A stretch of 64,000 bases of DNA from Spinacia oleracea (lineage: Eukaryota > Streptophyta > Magnoliopsida > Caryophyllales > Amaranthaceae), in contig NC_079490.1 in the NCBI RefSeq assembly GCF_020520425.1, forward strand, positions 4,030,001 to 4,094,000. Direction: 5' to 3'. The notes below the pieces were generated by a model. The model worked only from the letters and a program-made list of their open reading frames with translations. It did no database searches and was not told where the DNA came from. The position numbers and the translations under genes were made by a program. Below, piece by piece: positions 45,001 to 55,000 of this stretch. Every line of letters begins with the position of its first letter. Position 1 is the stretch's first letter.

Positions 45001-48000
45001 CTGTTTTATGCTAGTGTATCATGCATATCTTGTTAAACATGTTGAAACTTGAACCCAATGTTACCCACGTGTGAGTTGTCCACATTGGAGAAAGAGGAGA
45101 AAAAATACGTACTAACTTATAAGCTTGAGGAGTTACCGCCACTACTGCCAAATGAGTTTAGTGTGGAATCTCTATTGGCTTATAAATGGACCGAACTTTC
45201 CTCATCCCAATCTTGGATTGCCCAAATTGATCTTGATAATCGAACCATAATGTTCCCGCCTTGCCGGTTATGTATTTCCTTCTTTTGTTATGATTTTGGT
45301 TTTGATGGTGGTGGTGCATGCAAGTGGTGAAATGTTGAGACCTACTACATTATGTGTGCAAATGTGATATGTCCGGTAAGGTTTGGCACACCTTGTTGTC
45401 GGCTCTTTGCAATGTGGGGTAAAATGGAGAAACATAGAGTCATTAGCCACCTTAAAAAATCCGAGGAGTTACTCCTACCATTGCCAATCGATTTTACAAT
45501 GGAGGGGTTTATAAGTGCTCCTATTCTTCTCGTCGTTCATGGCAGATTGACAACCCAAGCCCATCTTACGAATATTGGAAAGTTAACAAAAAAATTAGCT
45601 TCTTGTGGAAGATGTTAATGTATCTCTATGCTTGTAGGTGTTATATGGAAAGGGGATAAGCTGATTGATGGTGTCCCAGAAACACTCGATATGCTTCGGT
45701 CAAAGGTTTGCATATCCCAATTATTAAGCCTGACTATTTAAAATTTCTTTAATCTAGTTGCTTTGTATTATTGAGGTATACTGTGAGTTTGAGGTAGACC
45801 ATAGACCAGTTCTTTCTGTATTTTGTTAGCAAACTCCAATGGCTTTCCTCTTTCTGCAGGGAAAAAGACTGATATTTGTTACCAACAATTCAACCAAGTC
45901 TAGAAAGCAATATGGAAAGAAGTTCGAGTCACTTGGGCTTAGTGTCAGTGAGGTGTGTTCTCGATATGTTGTATTGAATTCTTTGATAACTTGTCTACTT
46001 AATTCATAATTCACTTGTTTCAGGAGGAAATTTTCGCGTCTTCTTTTGCTGCTGCTGCATACCTCAAATCGATTGATTTCCCGAAAGATAAGAAGGTATG
46101 CCTTTGAGATGACTTTCTGATTAATGCAAGGAAGGCTTTCTGTTTTGAGCATATGATATTTTCCAAAAGATATGACTTGAATGCATGTGCCATTGTCATT
46201 GGCTGATAGCTAAAGGCTTAAAAGAGTTTTTAAGTTAGATTTCACTTCAACTTTGCGGTAGATGTATTTAGTTTATTACAAAATACTATAGGATGATATG
46301 TTTCTATTTAGTATCACAAAGTACAAATATCTCTAATCGATTTCGTTGGGATGCTATTTTTAGTCATCACTGCTTGTGGTCTGTTGTTTCTGGTACATAA
46401 CCAGGTCTGGCTCATGTTTTCCTGGTAAATTAATGAATTTTTTTATCACCAAACTTCAAGTTATTTACAATTCTTCCTTTAAAGGTATATGAATCTCATA
46501 GGTAGGACCCTAAGCCTAAAGGAGAGAACCAAAACAAACCAAACAGGCCTAAAACCAAGGCCACAAAAAAGAACCTATGGCTATATGGATTACAAATCTA
46601 CAATCCAACTTCTGTCTGTAATGCTAACTATCAGTCCAATACCTTCTGCCCTATTTTTTTACAATGTATTCAATCTCCTTTACTTGCTCATGACTTTGCA
46701 TTTCACTAATAATATCCTCTTATCATCAGTAACTTGAAGTTAATATCTTGGCCGATTACTAATAACCATTACTTCACAGGTCTATGTAATTGGTGAAGAA
46801 GGCATCCTGATTGAGCTTGAGCTTGCTGGATTTCAATCCGTTGGTGGTCCGGTATAAATTCATTCTGTGTAGCATGAACTTTTGGACGTTGCATAACATG
46901 CTCAACAGCCTATGATGTTTTATGCATAACAGTTTAGGTTTTTCCTCTTATCATCCTTTGATCTGATATGTTATGCTTCAGGTATTCATTAGACAGAATG
47001 GGCTATACATTGAGCTAGTGTAGAAGGTCTACAGATAATATAGTCATTTTGTTACCTAGTACTAGTATGGACAAATGCAACTAAGCCAAAGAGGTTCAGG
47101 TTTTTTATAGTTCAAGGCTTCAAGGACGATAACCTTGTTGTAGCTTGTCATAGTTCAACTTGTACTAGGTCGGCATTAAGGATTGAACTTGCTTCATTCT
47201 CCGGTATTATTAGACAAAAGCAACATAGCCATAGGGGTTTGCTATTTTTACCACTAGTTCCTGTAATATATCCTTTATAACTTGTCAAAGTTCAACCTGT
47301 ACTAAGTTGACATCAATGATCGAGCCTGTCCTTTGTCGTACTTGGGGACAGGGTGACCTTGCTTTGTAAGAAAAAGACAACTACTCCTTTGCACCCTTTA
47401 TGCATCCAATGGCTTCGTGAAAAACTTTTTAAATCAAAAACCAGTATTGAGAATTTTTATAAGAACACGCTCGGTATGTTCTTAACAAGTCTTGTTTGTT
47501 TATAATTTCCCTCACGAATGTTAAAATGACTGTTGTATATATGTACTAAATTGTGCAGGAAGATGGCAGTAAGAAAATAGAACTGAAGCCTGGTTACTTG
47601 ATGGAGCACGATGAAAGTGTAATATCCTACTCATATTTTTCATGACCAGTTGTATTCACAAATGTTGGTTGATTTTGTTCTTGAAGTCTTGCTTATACAT
47701 GAACTCTTCCACGCAATGTAGGTTGGTGCAGTTGTGGTTGGATTTGATCGATACTTCAATTACTACAAAGTCCAGTAAGTTTCTTTGGGTTAATACTTGT
47801 GCTTTGTATAGTTTTCCTTGTATCCAGAATTGTTTTGTCACTACTTTTCTGGGGAAATCCCCAAATAACGACAGTAAAATATAGTGGTTCAAAGTTAGAA
47901 AGTAGACAACAAGGAAAACTTCATCAGAAACGCAGTGTCTTTCTTGCTGTGCTGCTTGAAAAGTCTCCTGGTATTTGCACAACTCTTACTATAACTCAGA

Positions 48001-49733
48001 GTGAAATCAGAAAAATGCTCCATTCTATTCGACTTATTTTGACTGAACGTATATCTGAATTTATCTGAACTTATTTTATCTGAAAAAACTTATTTTATCT
48101 GAAAAAACTTATTTTGTCTTTGTGTGTGAAAATGTCTGAAAAAAACTTCTGAACTTATTTTGTCTGAAATAAGTTGAATTAATTCCTCCATCATATGAAA
48201 ACAGGGGAACTTTTAGTTAGCCCGAGAATCTGAGTTCTGTTACCTGGAGAAATAATGCTCCCATGTTGCAAACTGTTCTTTTGTTAAGTTCAAACTGTAG
48301 AACCTCCACAATGCTACCTTAGCCAGGGAAGCGTTATTCTTTCTTCTCTATTGTTAGAGCTTATTTGCTGCCTTAATCGTCTCGGACTCCTATAAATGAC
48401 TGATGCAACTTTGCAATAACTCCCTTTGGCTCAGTAATTTAACAATGCTTTAATGTTATTTGCTACCGAAGTTCTGCTGTTTATTCATATATTGTCTCTT
48501 TTTATTGTCTTCAGATATGGAACACTATGTATCCGTGAAAATCCTGGGTGTCTCTTCATTGCTACAAACCGTGATGCTGTTACTCATCTTACAGATGCTC
48601 AGGAATGGGCAGGTTTATTCCTTTCTCCAATCGCTTATTAATACATACATACAGTTTACTGGGATGGTTTTGAATATATGGTGTTATATATTTCACCCAA
48701 ACACACTGTGTTTAACATGTCCCCTCTATCCTGCAACAGTTGATGATATTCACTGATGTTGAGCTTCCTTGTTTCTTAAACTTCTTATGTTTCAGGTGGT
48801 GGTTCAATGGTTGGTGCTCTTTGCGGATCTACTCAACGAGAGCCCCTTGTTGTAGGGAAGCCCTCCACATTTATGATGGACTATGTAGCAAAAGAGTATG
48901 GTGCCTTGCATTTTTTTTTTCTCTTTAATTTTGCCAAGTATTTGCTAATTAAAGTACTTTATCTACGGTTCATGCAATTTTCAATTTCGGGTGCATTCTC
49001 TTGGCCGGATGAAACCTGCACTTATCTGAAAACTGGACTTCTGAACTTATTGGAACTGATTCAACCCCCCGATTGACCTGATAGGACATGATTAAAACTT
49101 ATTGACCTGATGATCATACCTGATTGCAAGAGAGTAAACCGGAGAGAATCCACTTATAGAACCTGATTGAAACCTATAGGCCTGATAGGACCTAATTGAA
49201 ACTTATCTGAACTTATTAGACCTGAAACTTATTTTTTTAAGGTAAAGAGAATGCACCCTTCATCTACTTATATTCATTCGAATCATTCATGTCAAAATGT
49301 AAGGCATACACCTTTTTTTGAATTATTTAGTCTAATCCCTTGTATCAAATTTCTGGTGTAAAAATATCACCATAATCAGATTCTGAAACCTCTAATACTA
49401 ACTTCTTTATCTTTACCCAAATGATAGGTTTGGGATTTCCAAGTCCCAAATATGCATGGTCGGGGACAGATTGGATACTGACATACTGTTCGGCCAGAAC
49501 GGTGGCTGCAAAACGCTCCTTGTTTTATCAGGTAACAGACTAACAGTCACAGTATTACTCATGTTTTGTGAACTTGTCAATTCCTTATATGCATAACTAA
49601 ATCTCCTTGGTTGTTTTGGAATAAAGGTGTGACTAGTTTGGAAACGCTTCAAAGCCCCAACAACTCTATCCAACCAGATTTCTTCACTAACAAGATATCG
49701 GATTTCCTTTCACTTAAAGCTGCAAGTGTATGA
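39071..49733 (+). CDS. PGLP1: phosphoglycolate phosphatase 1, chloroplastic
   Basis: Eleven exons: 39071-39374, 45638-45705, 45860-45952, 46024-46095, 46780-46851, 47559-47618, 47722-47774, 48515-48612, 48796-48895, 49428-49531, 49627-49733. All borders are GT-AG with matching phases, giving 376 aa against about 360 for plant homologues. The enzyme hydrolyses 2-phosphoglycolate made by Rubisco oxygenation, the first step of photorespiration, in the stroma. The first about 75 residues are a Ser/Thr-rich transit peptide. HAD-family motifs are visible: motif I FIFDCDGVIWKGD (nucleophile Asp), motif [11 protein letters not shown], the catalytic Lys in [10 protein letters not shown] and motif [12 protein letters not shown]. 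Intron 1 (6263 bp) contains an antisense copia element and lies in the codon for the Gly of DCDG. The coding sequence shows no damage. Confidence 0.96.
39408..39605. repeat. tandem duplication in PGLP1 intron 1
   Basis: A unit of about 113 bp starting TAGTTTATTAATTTG occurs at 39408 and 39521. Both copies contain TTGATTTT, CTGGGAA and TGTGGAGAAATTGGG. Confidence 0.75.
39657..39816 (-). repeat. 3' LTR of the copia element
   Basis: TGACAAATAATG...ATCGTAACA in plus orientation, 160 bp. One substitution from the other LTR (TATGTTAA against TATATTAA). Confidence 0.95.
39823..43560 (-). CDS. copia pol (protease, integrase, reverse transcriptase, RNase H)
   Basis: About 1245 codons follow the amber codon in the same frame as gag. 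The first part is Arg/Gly-rich (GRGPGRGG). Counting from 43440: protease [13 protein letters not shown] about 59-71, integrase zinc finger HQRMGHPS...[10 protein letters not shown] about 190-225, integrase core with DLWGPYK, SDNGTEF and the Glu of [10 protein letters not shown] long linker with imperfect [14 protein letters not shown] repeats (about 520-560) follows, then reverse transcriptase ([35 protein letters not shown]) and RNase H ([20 protein letters not shown]). The stop codon overlaps the polypurine tract. It is otherwise undamaged. It has no Met start of its own near the amber, so expression would need readthrough or is lost. Confidence 0.93.
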   Translation of the reverse strand, partial: WDEKRRGGRGPGRGGRAPVRGGRGGRSASASTGTVARANAVSSTAVGSSSVSGVGAGSEGAATVAAHGLVGVSSEQVQQIVDILSKPTPKLQGNIDMRWIIDTGASNHVTGDISILKNIKTSGNCQVVLPDGQPANSNQYGSVILEGGLILDNVLFVPKLTCNLISVTQLSDELNCSAQFTNKICVIQDRTTRMVIGVGDRHDGLYFFRGVPRVRVFAVECVVDLWHQRMGHPSEKILHLLPPVSNTSRKNNKVCDVCPRAKQCRDSFPISDSCASRMFELIHVDLWGPYKTPSSCGAKYFLTIVDDFSRGVWIYLIRNKTEVEFMFLNFVAMIKRQFNHVIKIVRSDNGTEFNCLQGYFFKHGMLFESSCVGTPQQNGRVERKHQHILNIARALRFQGNLPKRFWGECVMAACYLINRTPTPILNNKTPYEMLFGKPPSYVPIRVFGCLCYAYNQRSKGDKFESRSRKCIFLGYPFGQKGWTLFDLESREFFVSRDVKFHEHVFPYAVASHGLVDVEYTSGVLEGVWDDESSYDHWGLGVGAAVPAGSTMQQQQDHAATTVGQSEGVQGEAQGAGNEALHDALGEAQGEAHGALHDAMGEAHVSASSLPAVVVDSALGQPAATAVMEQLPQYVPSVVRTEVVGSKNVESSDGTGGTKMTEESTELGRGKRTKFPSSKLTNFVTHTIRKKYSPPEGSATTTSSSGTPYPITYFVNYERFSSKHRNFIAALQEEKAPKTFKQAMQHEGWRKAMAAEIEALEEQGTWTLENLPAGKKALGSKWVYTEKRDEDGNLLRLKARLVCLGNHQEEGLDYNETFAPVAKMATVRTFLAVAAVKDWEVHQMDVHNAFLHGDLEEEIYMKIPPGFQKNNSEKVCRMRKSLYGLKQAPRCWFEKLSTALKHYGFQQSLSDYSLFTLSRGKLQLSVLIYVDDMIIAGNNKFALESFKAYLSECFKMKDLGALKYFLGLEVARSSHGFYICQRKYALDIISETGLLGAKPADFPMEQNHKLGLADGADLADGEKYRRLIGRLIYLAVTRPDLAYSVHILSQFMQAPKEEHWEAALRVVRYLKKCPGQGILLRSDSALQLEGWCDSDWASCPLTRRSLTGWFVLLGMSPVSWKTKKQHTVSRSSAEAEYRSMAALTCELKWLKQLLLDLGVSHKQGMSMFCDSQSALHIAQNPVFHERTKHIESDCHFIRDAIKEGIICPSYVSTKVQLADIFTKALGKAQFEWFLNKMGIRDLHAPP
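43561..44406 (-). pseudogene. copia gag, ends at an in-frame amber codon
   Basis: 281 codons from [18 protein letters not shown] to ...CYQLIGFPD and TAG. It contains the copia Gag signatures [48 protein letters not shown] and the CCHC knuckle [14 protein letters not shown]. The nucleocapsid region normally runs on into a Trp-rich basic tail and protease without a stop. Here TAG interrupts at that point, most simply a TGG-to-TAG change. I call it a broken gag-pol, but regulated readthrough is not excluded. Confidence 0.8.
44471..44484 (-). other. primer-binding site of the copia element
   Basis: TGGTATCACGAGCC on the minus strand directly abuts the 5' LTR. It matches the initiator methionine tRNA site type TGGTATCAGAGCC with one extra base. 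Confidence 0.8.
44485..44644 (-). repeat. 5' LTR of the copia element
   Basis: 160-bp partner of 39657-39816. Confidence 0.95.
44650..44925. repeat. 152-bp tandem duplication in PGLP1 intron 1
   Basis: Copies start CGTAGACT at 44650 and 44802, both with GAGGAATGATAGATAACTC and GGGAAAAATGAGATATTTTG. The sequence left of the copia element (39630-39656) matches the end of copy 1, so the retrotransposon landed inside this repeat. Confidence 0.75.
45049..45620 (+). other. unrecognised ORF-like stretch inside PGLP1 intron 1
   Basis: Two adjacent open stretches (45049-45330, 93 codons; 45352-45618, 88 codons) have protein-like composition, e.g. [20 protein letters not shown] and [18 protein letters not shown] do not recognise a family. 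They may be a decayed transposon or captured gene fragment. No start context, splice plan or promoter supports a real gene. Confidence 0.25.
48031..48176. repeat. degenerate minisatellite in PGLP1 intron 7
   Basis: Repeats of CTTATTTTATCTGAAAAAA-type units of about 20 bp. Similar CTGAACTTATT and CCTGATTGAAAC words recur in intron 9 (about 49020-49235). Confidence 0.7.
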
Positions 49734-49827
49734 GCATGTAAGTTTCCGAAACTGTTTGGTATACTTCTGTAACAAAACAAAACTCTGTTGTGAGGTATCT
49801 CCTTTTCTTCAGGGGGCTTCCAAACCG

Positions 49828-50097
49828 ATAACCGTTATTTGTGAATAGTACAAATCACATATCATAACCGCAAATAAATTGACTTTTAAGTGAGACCAAA
49901 TTATTCATTCATGACCCGCTTTTATTCAGTTAAGCTCCAATTTTATTCATTTAAGCTCAAAATTTATTCATTTATGCTCAAATTGTATTCATCTAATTCT
50001 ATATATTCATATTTTTTTCTTTCCATCTCTTTTTTTTAGCTATTTAATTACGAAAATGCCATGTTTGCACTATTCACAAATCACAAATACCGGTTAT
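49828..50097. mobile_element. foldback MITE-like element
   Basis: The left end ATAACCGTTATTTGTGAATA is matched inverted at the right end (ATAACCGGTATTTGTGA, then TTTGTGAATAGTGCAAA). Interior repeats of TTTATTCATTTAAGCTC occur. No target duplication is evident, so the class is open. Confidence 0.5.
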
Positions 50098-50277
50098 TGA
50101 TTTTCAATTTCCCTTTTCTTCAGCAGCATCATTGTGGGGTTTGTTTTATCAAGTGATGCAGGTTTAGGAGCAATAAGTGAACACCAAAAAAACCGACGTA
50201 TAAGAAATATATATAGGTGAAATTGCGCATCATATATGGTTCGAGACTTCCAGCTGAATTTTCAGGCACAGGAGGTT

Positions 50278-50310
50278 TCCACATTCCACATTCCACATTC
50301 CACATTCCAG
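50278..50310 (+). repeat. (CACATTC)n microsatellite
   Basis: Four tandem copies of the 7-mer CACATTC, just downstream of PGLP1. Confidence 0.85.
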
Positions 50311-52041
50311 GGGAAAGCTGCTCAAAGTCTAGCAGTGTAGTTTACCAGTCAATTGTTACTATTTTTTTTCATTTTCACTTGTATGTTCAACATCTTCTTC
50401 ATTGTTCACAACCTAATCCATTGGCGGATTTTGGTAAATAAACCACATTTAATCTATTATAGATCGGGGGGATTGTTGTATAAACTTGTCCGAAAGGTTG
50501 TTTTGTTCGACACTCGAAATCAATTGGAAAGAGGTTTGCTAAATTGCAAGTTGGTGTAAGCACTCTTTTTGTTTTGAACTCCAATAATCTTTTATAATAA
50601 TCACATTTTATTTCAAATACCTATTAGGATAAGAAACCACTAATTTTGTTTGTTTGTCTAGGTCTTTAAATGGACTTGCAGTACATTGTGTTGAGAATAT
50701 GGTATATCCGTATATGTGAAATGTATATGTGAAGTGTTTGGGTGTAGACTGTAGAGAGAGGAACACAAGGTTTTTCTATATTGAAATTTGTAGGTTTTAA
50801 TGGTTAGAAATCGTGTTAAATGATTGTATGTTTTGGTCATATTTATGCAAATGGAAAAATTAGATTATAGGGGAAAATTGATTTGAAACCGAGCTACCAA
50901 ATATTCATAACATGCTTTGTGCATAGAGGCCATCATACAAGTTGGTTGTTTGCGGACGTTTCAGGGTCAACCAACACATTAAGCCGGACTTAGCACATTG
51001 CGCTTTAACGTTTTACCGAAATCTTCCGTTTTGATGGACAGATATATTGTCAAAACTCAAAAGTAAAGAAGAAAAACAAGGGAATTGATAACGATATTCA
51101 TTTTAATTTTGTTCAACGTATTTATTTAACCTCTAATATTTTGCATACTCCGAGCATTTAAACAAACAAAGTTCAACTAAAATAACAAAGGTTATGTTTT
51201 ATTCGACTTAGTCAAAATTATATTATCTAAAATTTTACTGTATTATATTTTCTGGAAAAAAAAACTAATTTTATCGGAAATAAATATGTGAAAATATATG
51301 ATTTTTTTCCTTCTATAACTTATTTCTGTCTTTGTAGTCTAGAGGCCCAACAATACGGTAGCCCACCTAGTGACAAGGGAATACTAAGAGTAGTAATGAG
51401 CTTATATGTATGGATTTATTCCCCCAAAATATAACAACTTTGGCGGATCTTGATTTGCAATAAAATGCCGGCCTAACTTTTCCCTAAAAAAAAAAAAACA
51501 AAAAAAAACCAAAATTTTAATTCCCAACCTTAAAAGGACAAGAGAATCATCAGACAACATAAATCAGATCACCGTTAAAAATGGGCAAAACCATAATGTA
51601 TTTGTTTTAACTTCCTTTTTAATTTTATTATTCTTTTCTTTTCCTCCGTAAAAAGGCAAAATTCAAGTCACCTCTCTCTTCTTCAGACAAGAGCAAGTAG
51701 TTTGGTTTTCCTTTTCCTACATTCAATTTCCCCCATTTTCATTTCCCTCATTTCCACACCAAACAATCATTTTCTCTCTCCTCAATCTCTTGCGATCTCA
51801 ACACTTTTCCCCAATTTCTCCACCAATTTCTTCCATTTCCATACTCTAATCTGCTCAAACTCAAAGGGATTCGATTTTACTAGCTCGATTCTCTCATCCC
51901 TAAATTCTAGGGTTTCATCTCTTAATTTAACTTTTTTCGAAAACTTGATTAATTTGTATCATTAATTTACAGAAACACAGGATTTTTGTGGTTTAGGTTA
52001 GAGGAAATTTGGTTGATTTTTTTTTTTGTGTGTGGCATAAA

Positions 52042-55000
52042 ATGGATTCAGAGGATGACATGCATGATGCGAACGATGTGGAATCGCTAGAAGATTTTTA
52101 CAGTGGTGACACCGCTATCGATTCTGATGATGCTGCCGATGGAGATTATGAATTCATTGATAATGATTCCGAAGACGAGTATGATGATTTCACTTCTCAT
52201 CGTAATCAGGTTAGGTTGTTTCATTTTCGTCTGAATTATTGTTTTCTGGAATCTCTTGTCATTTGGAATTATTATCAATGCATTTTTAAAATTTATGTTT
52301 GATTATGATGATTTTGAGTGTTATGTATAAGTGTTTCGATTGTTTATTGTTCATGTCACTTTGTCGCGAAAAGAATTGGATTTATGGTGAAAATTATCAG
52401 TGAAAACTTAAATTATCGAGATCGCTCTTACTATTGTGGAATTGTAAGTGGTATAAAGTTTGAATTTGGTGGTGGAAAGGCTCATTTGATCAGTTGTTTT
52501 GGGCTGGATTAGGATCACATGCTATTTTCCTTGTCTTTAATCTTCTAGATTGATAGCGGCTGTATTTTTGAGTGTGAGGCTAGAGTTGGATGGGAGCTCT
52601 TACAGTTGTGGAATTGAAAGTGGTACAAAGTTCGAATTTGGTGTGGAAAAGCTCATTTGATCAGCTGATTTGGGCTAGATTAGGATGATATGCTATGTTT
52701 CCTTGTCTTCATTATAGCGGCCGCATTTTTGAGTGTGAGGCTAGAATTGAATGGGGAGTTGGCTGGGTAGCACAGTCTACATTTCAAAATCATTAATTTC
52801 CTACAGTGTTAATTAATTTCCTACAGTGTTAATTAACTGGTCAAGTGTGACACCTACGCTTGGCAGTGTTGGTTAATTATCTGTCTCATCCATGTCTGTG
52901 TTCAACAATTGGTTGACATTGTACATCTTGCACATTGTTCTGGAGTAGTGTTGCCTAATTCACTAAACCGCTATGAACCACGACATGAAACATGTGAATT
53001 GGGACTTGATACATGCAAGAATGGTACACTTTAGACTAGTTTTGTAAAACTAGGCAGTGAATTACCAATTACGTTCCACGGTTCCAGTACCTGTCCCGGG
53101 TACCGCAGTCTGCAGATGAGTTCTGTTATGGACAAGTGGAAGAGAATTGAATGTGCTCATTTGTTTTTTTATTCACATCCTTTCTTGCTGGAGTATACGG
53201 TATTTTGGGTTTTTATGGTGAAAGTAATTAAGAATACTTTGTGGTACTTTCAGTGGTATATATTTTGAATTTGGTGGTGGAAAAGCTTTGGGGTGAACAT
53301 AGAGAAAATCAGTTGGTTTGTGCTGCGGTAGGATCATATTATATTTTTCTTGAAGGTTTTTGATCCTCGGCATTGACAGTGGTAACGTTTGTTTTCGGGT
53401 GTGAGGCTAGAATTGAATGGGAGTTGGCTGAGTAGCACCACCTTCAATTTCAGAATCTTTAGTTATCTCAACGGTGGTAATTGGTATGGTCAAGGTTGAC
53501 ACCTAGATTGGTAGTGTTGGTTGTATCTTGTATGGGTTGATTAGGTCGATTCCATGTCCGCATTTAAGAATTGACGTTATGCCTTTGGCCTTTGTTATGG
53601 AGTGTGGAGTTGTGGCAGATTGAATAGAATTGAAGATGTTTCTTCTTCTTCTAGGAGTCTAATACTGTTTGATGTTTAAATTGAGATTGGAACAGCTTGA
53701 TATCAGCTGAGTGTATTATTAAGGTATTTCCGTATTTGTAATATTTAAAGAGAGCGGGATCAGTTTGGAGTGTATTAACAATAGAGGTCTTAACACAGTT
53801 GTAGTTGTAGGAATGTATGATGGATATCTGTATCAATATTCAATAACTACAAATTAATGTATGGAAAAAGCAATTTTTTTGTTTTTTTCTTTAGTAGTTT
53901 TCACCTGAATTAACGATGGTTTGGAAATAGAATTTCTATAGCTGCCCTTGGAAAGTGACATTCTTATTGGGACCACTTAGGATAAATGGCTATATGCAGT
54001 GACATCCTTTTCAATGTGGAGCATTTTATTTGTCTTCATGTTTTTGGTCGTTTTGCTTAAAGCTTTTTGTATGACTATTTAGAATTTAGGGCATGTGATT
54101 AGGTAGGAATCTCCTATTATGAGCTTTTAGCAGCTAGATCAAGGTCACATTTTTTGATTCTGTGACTTATCGTTCTGGTTTAGAATAATTTAGATATTAT
54201 CATCGTATCTTCTCTATCTCAATCACCTGTAGTGTATAAATAGGAGACATTACTAGTATAGTTGTAATAAAATTTAGACTACTCTTGGTGCTAGTGAATA
54301 ATGGATATGTTTATAGTTTTAGTTTGTATATATACCAGGTTCCTTTTCTCCATTCACTTCATTTCATATCTCACAGCTGAATGGTATCTCCTCTCATTAT
54401 AATTGCCCTGCCGAACCCTCTTAAACATACGTGGTTTACCTATGGACCATGTGGCCGGCATGTATGTGTCATTTTAGTTCATAGTTGTCATAAAATGAAC
54501 ACCTCAAGTTATTGTCGTAATTGTACATGTTTAGTTTTTTTTGTGTGTGTGTGTTATTGTGGTATCAAATTATCTAACTAAAATGTTAATTACCCTAGAG
54601 AAGTGAATTCAGAATGTATCAAGTAATACACTCTTCTTTAGATAACATATATTAATTGATTAATTTATTATGTTCAATAAAGTGCTTTTTGTTCACGAAG
54701 ATCTTCCTATTTATGCTCATGTAGTTCAAGTTTAAAAAACCCGACTCCAACTTGTTATTTATTCATTAGAAAAAAACACAATCATGTGGGATCTAGTTAG
54801 ATTCGTTTCGTTGTGAATTTCCAATCATCAACTTTTCATAATAGTATTTACTAACAACTATGAAGGTATTAATGGCCGAAGGTATGCAGTGTGAAAAATT
54901 GTCAATAAGATCATCCAAGGAACAGAGGGAGTCTGTACGATAAGTTTTTTATGAGTTCAATGTCCAGAGTTTTCGTCAGCGACTGGTTACTTATGTAATT

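Larger units (their letters stand above)
49734..52041. other. PGLP1 to ARIADNE intergenic region
   Basis: It holds the foldback element and microsatellite listed here, an A-rich run near 51486-51510 and, from about 51650, a CT-rich stretch that is probably the ARIADNE promoter and leader. No other gene seen. Confidence 0.5.

Noticed and set aside
51702-51965. 87-codon ORF before the ARIADNE start
   Set aside because: Ser/Phe/Leu-rich translation of a CT-rich leader; no family match. It could be an upstream ORF, but nothing in the sequence supports translation.
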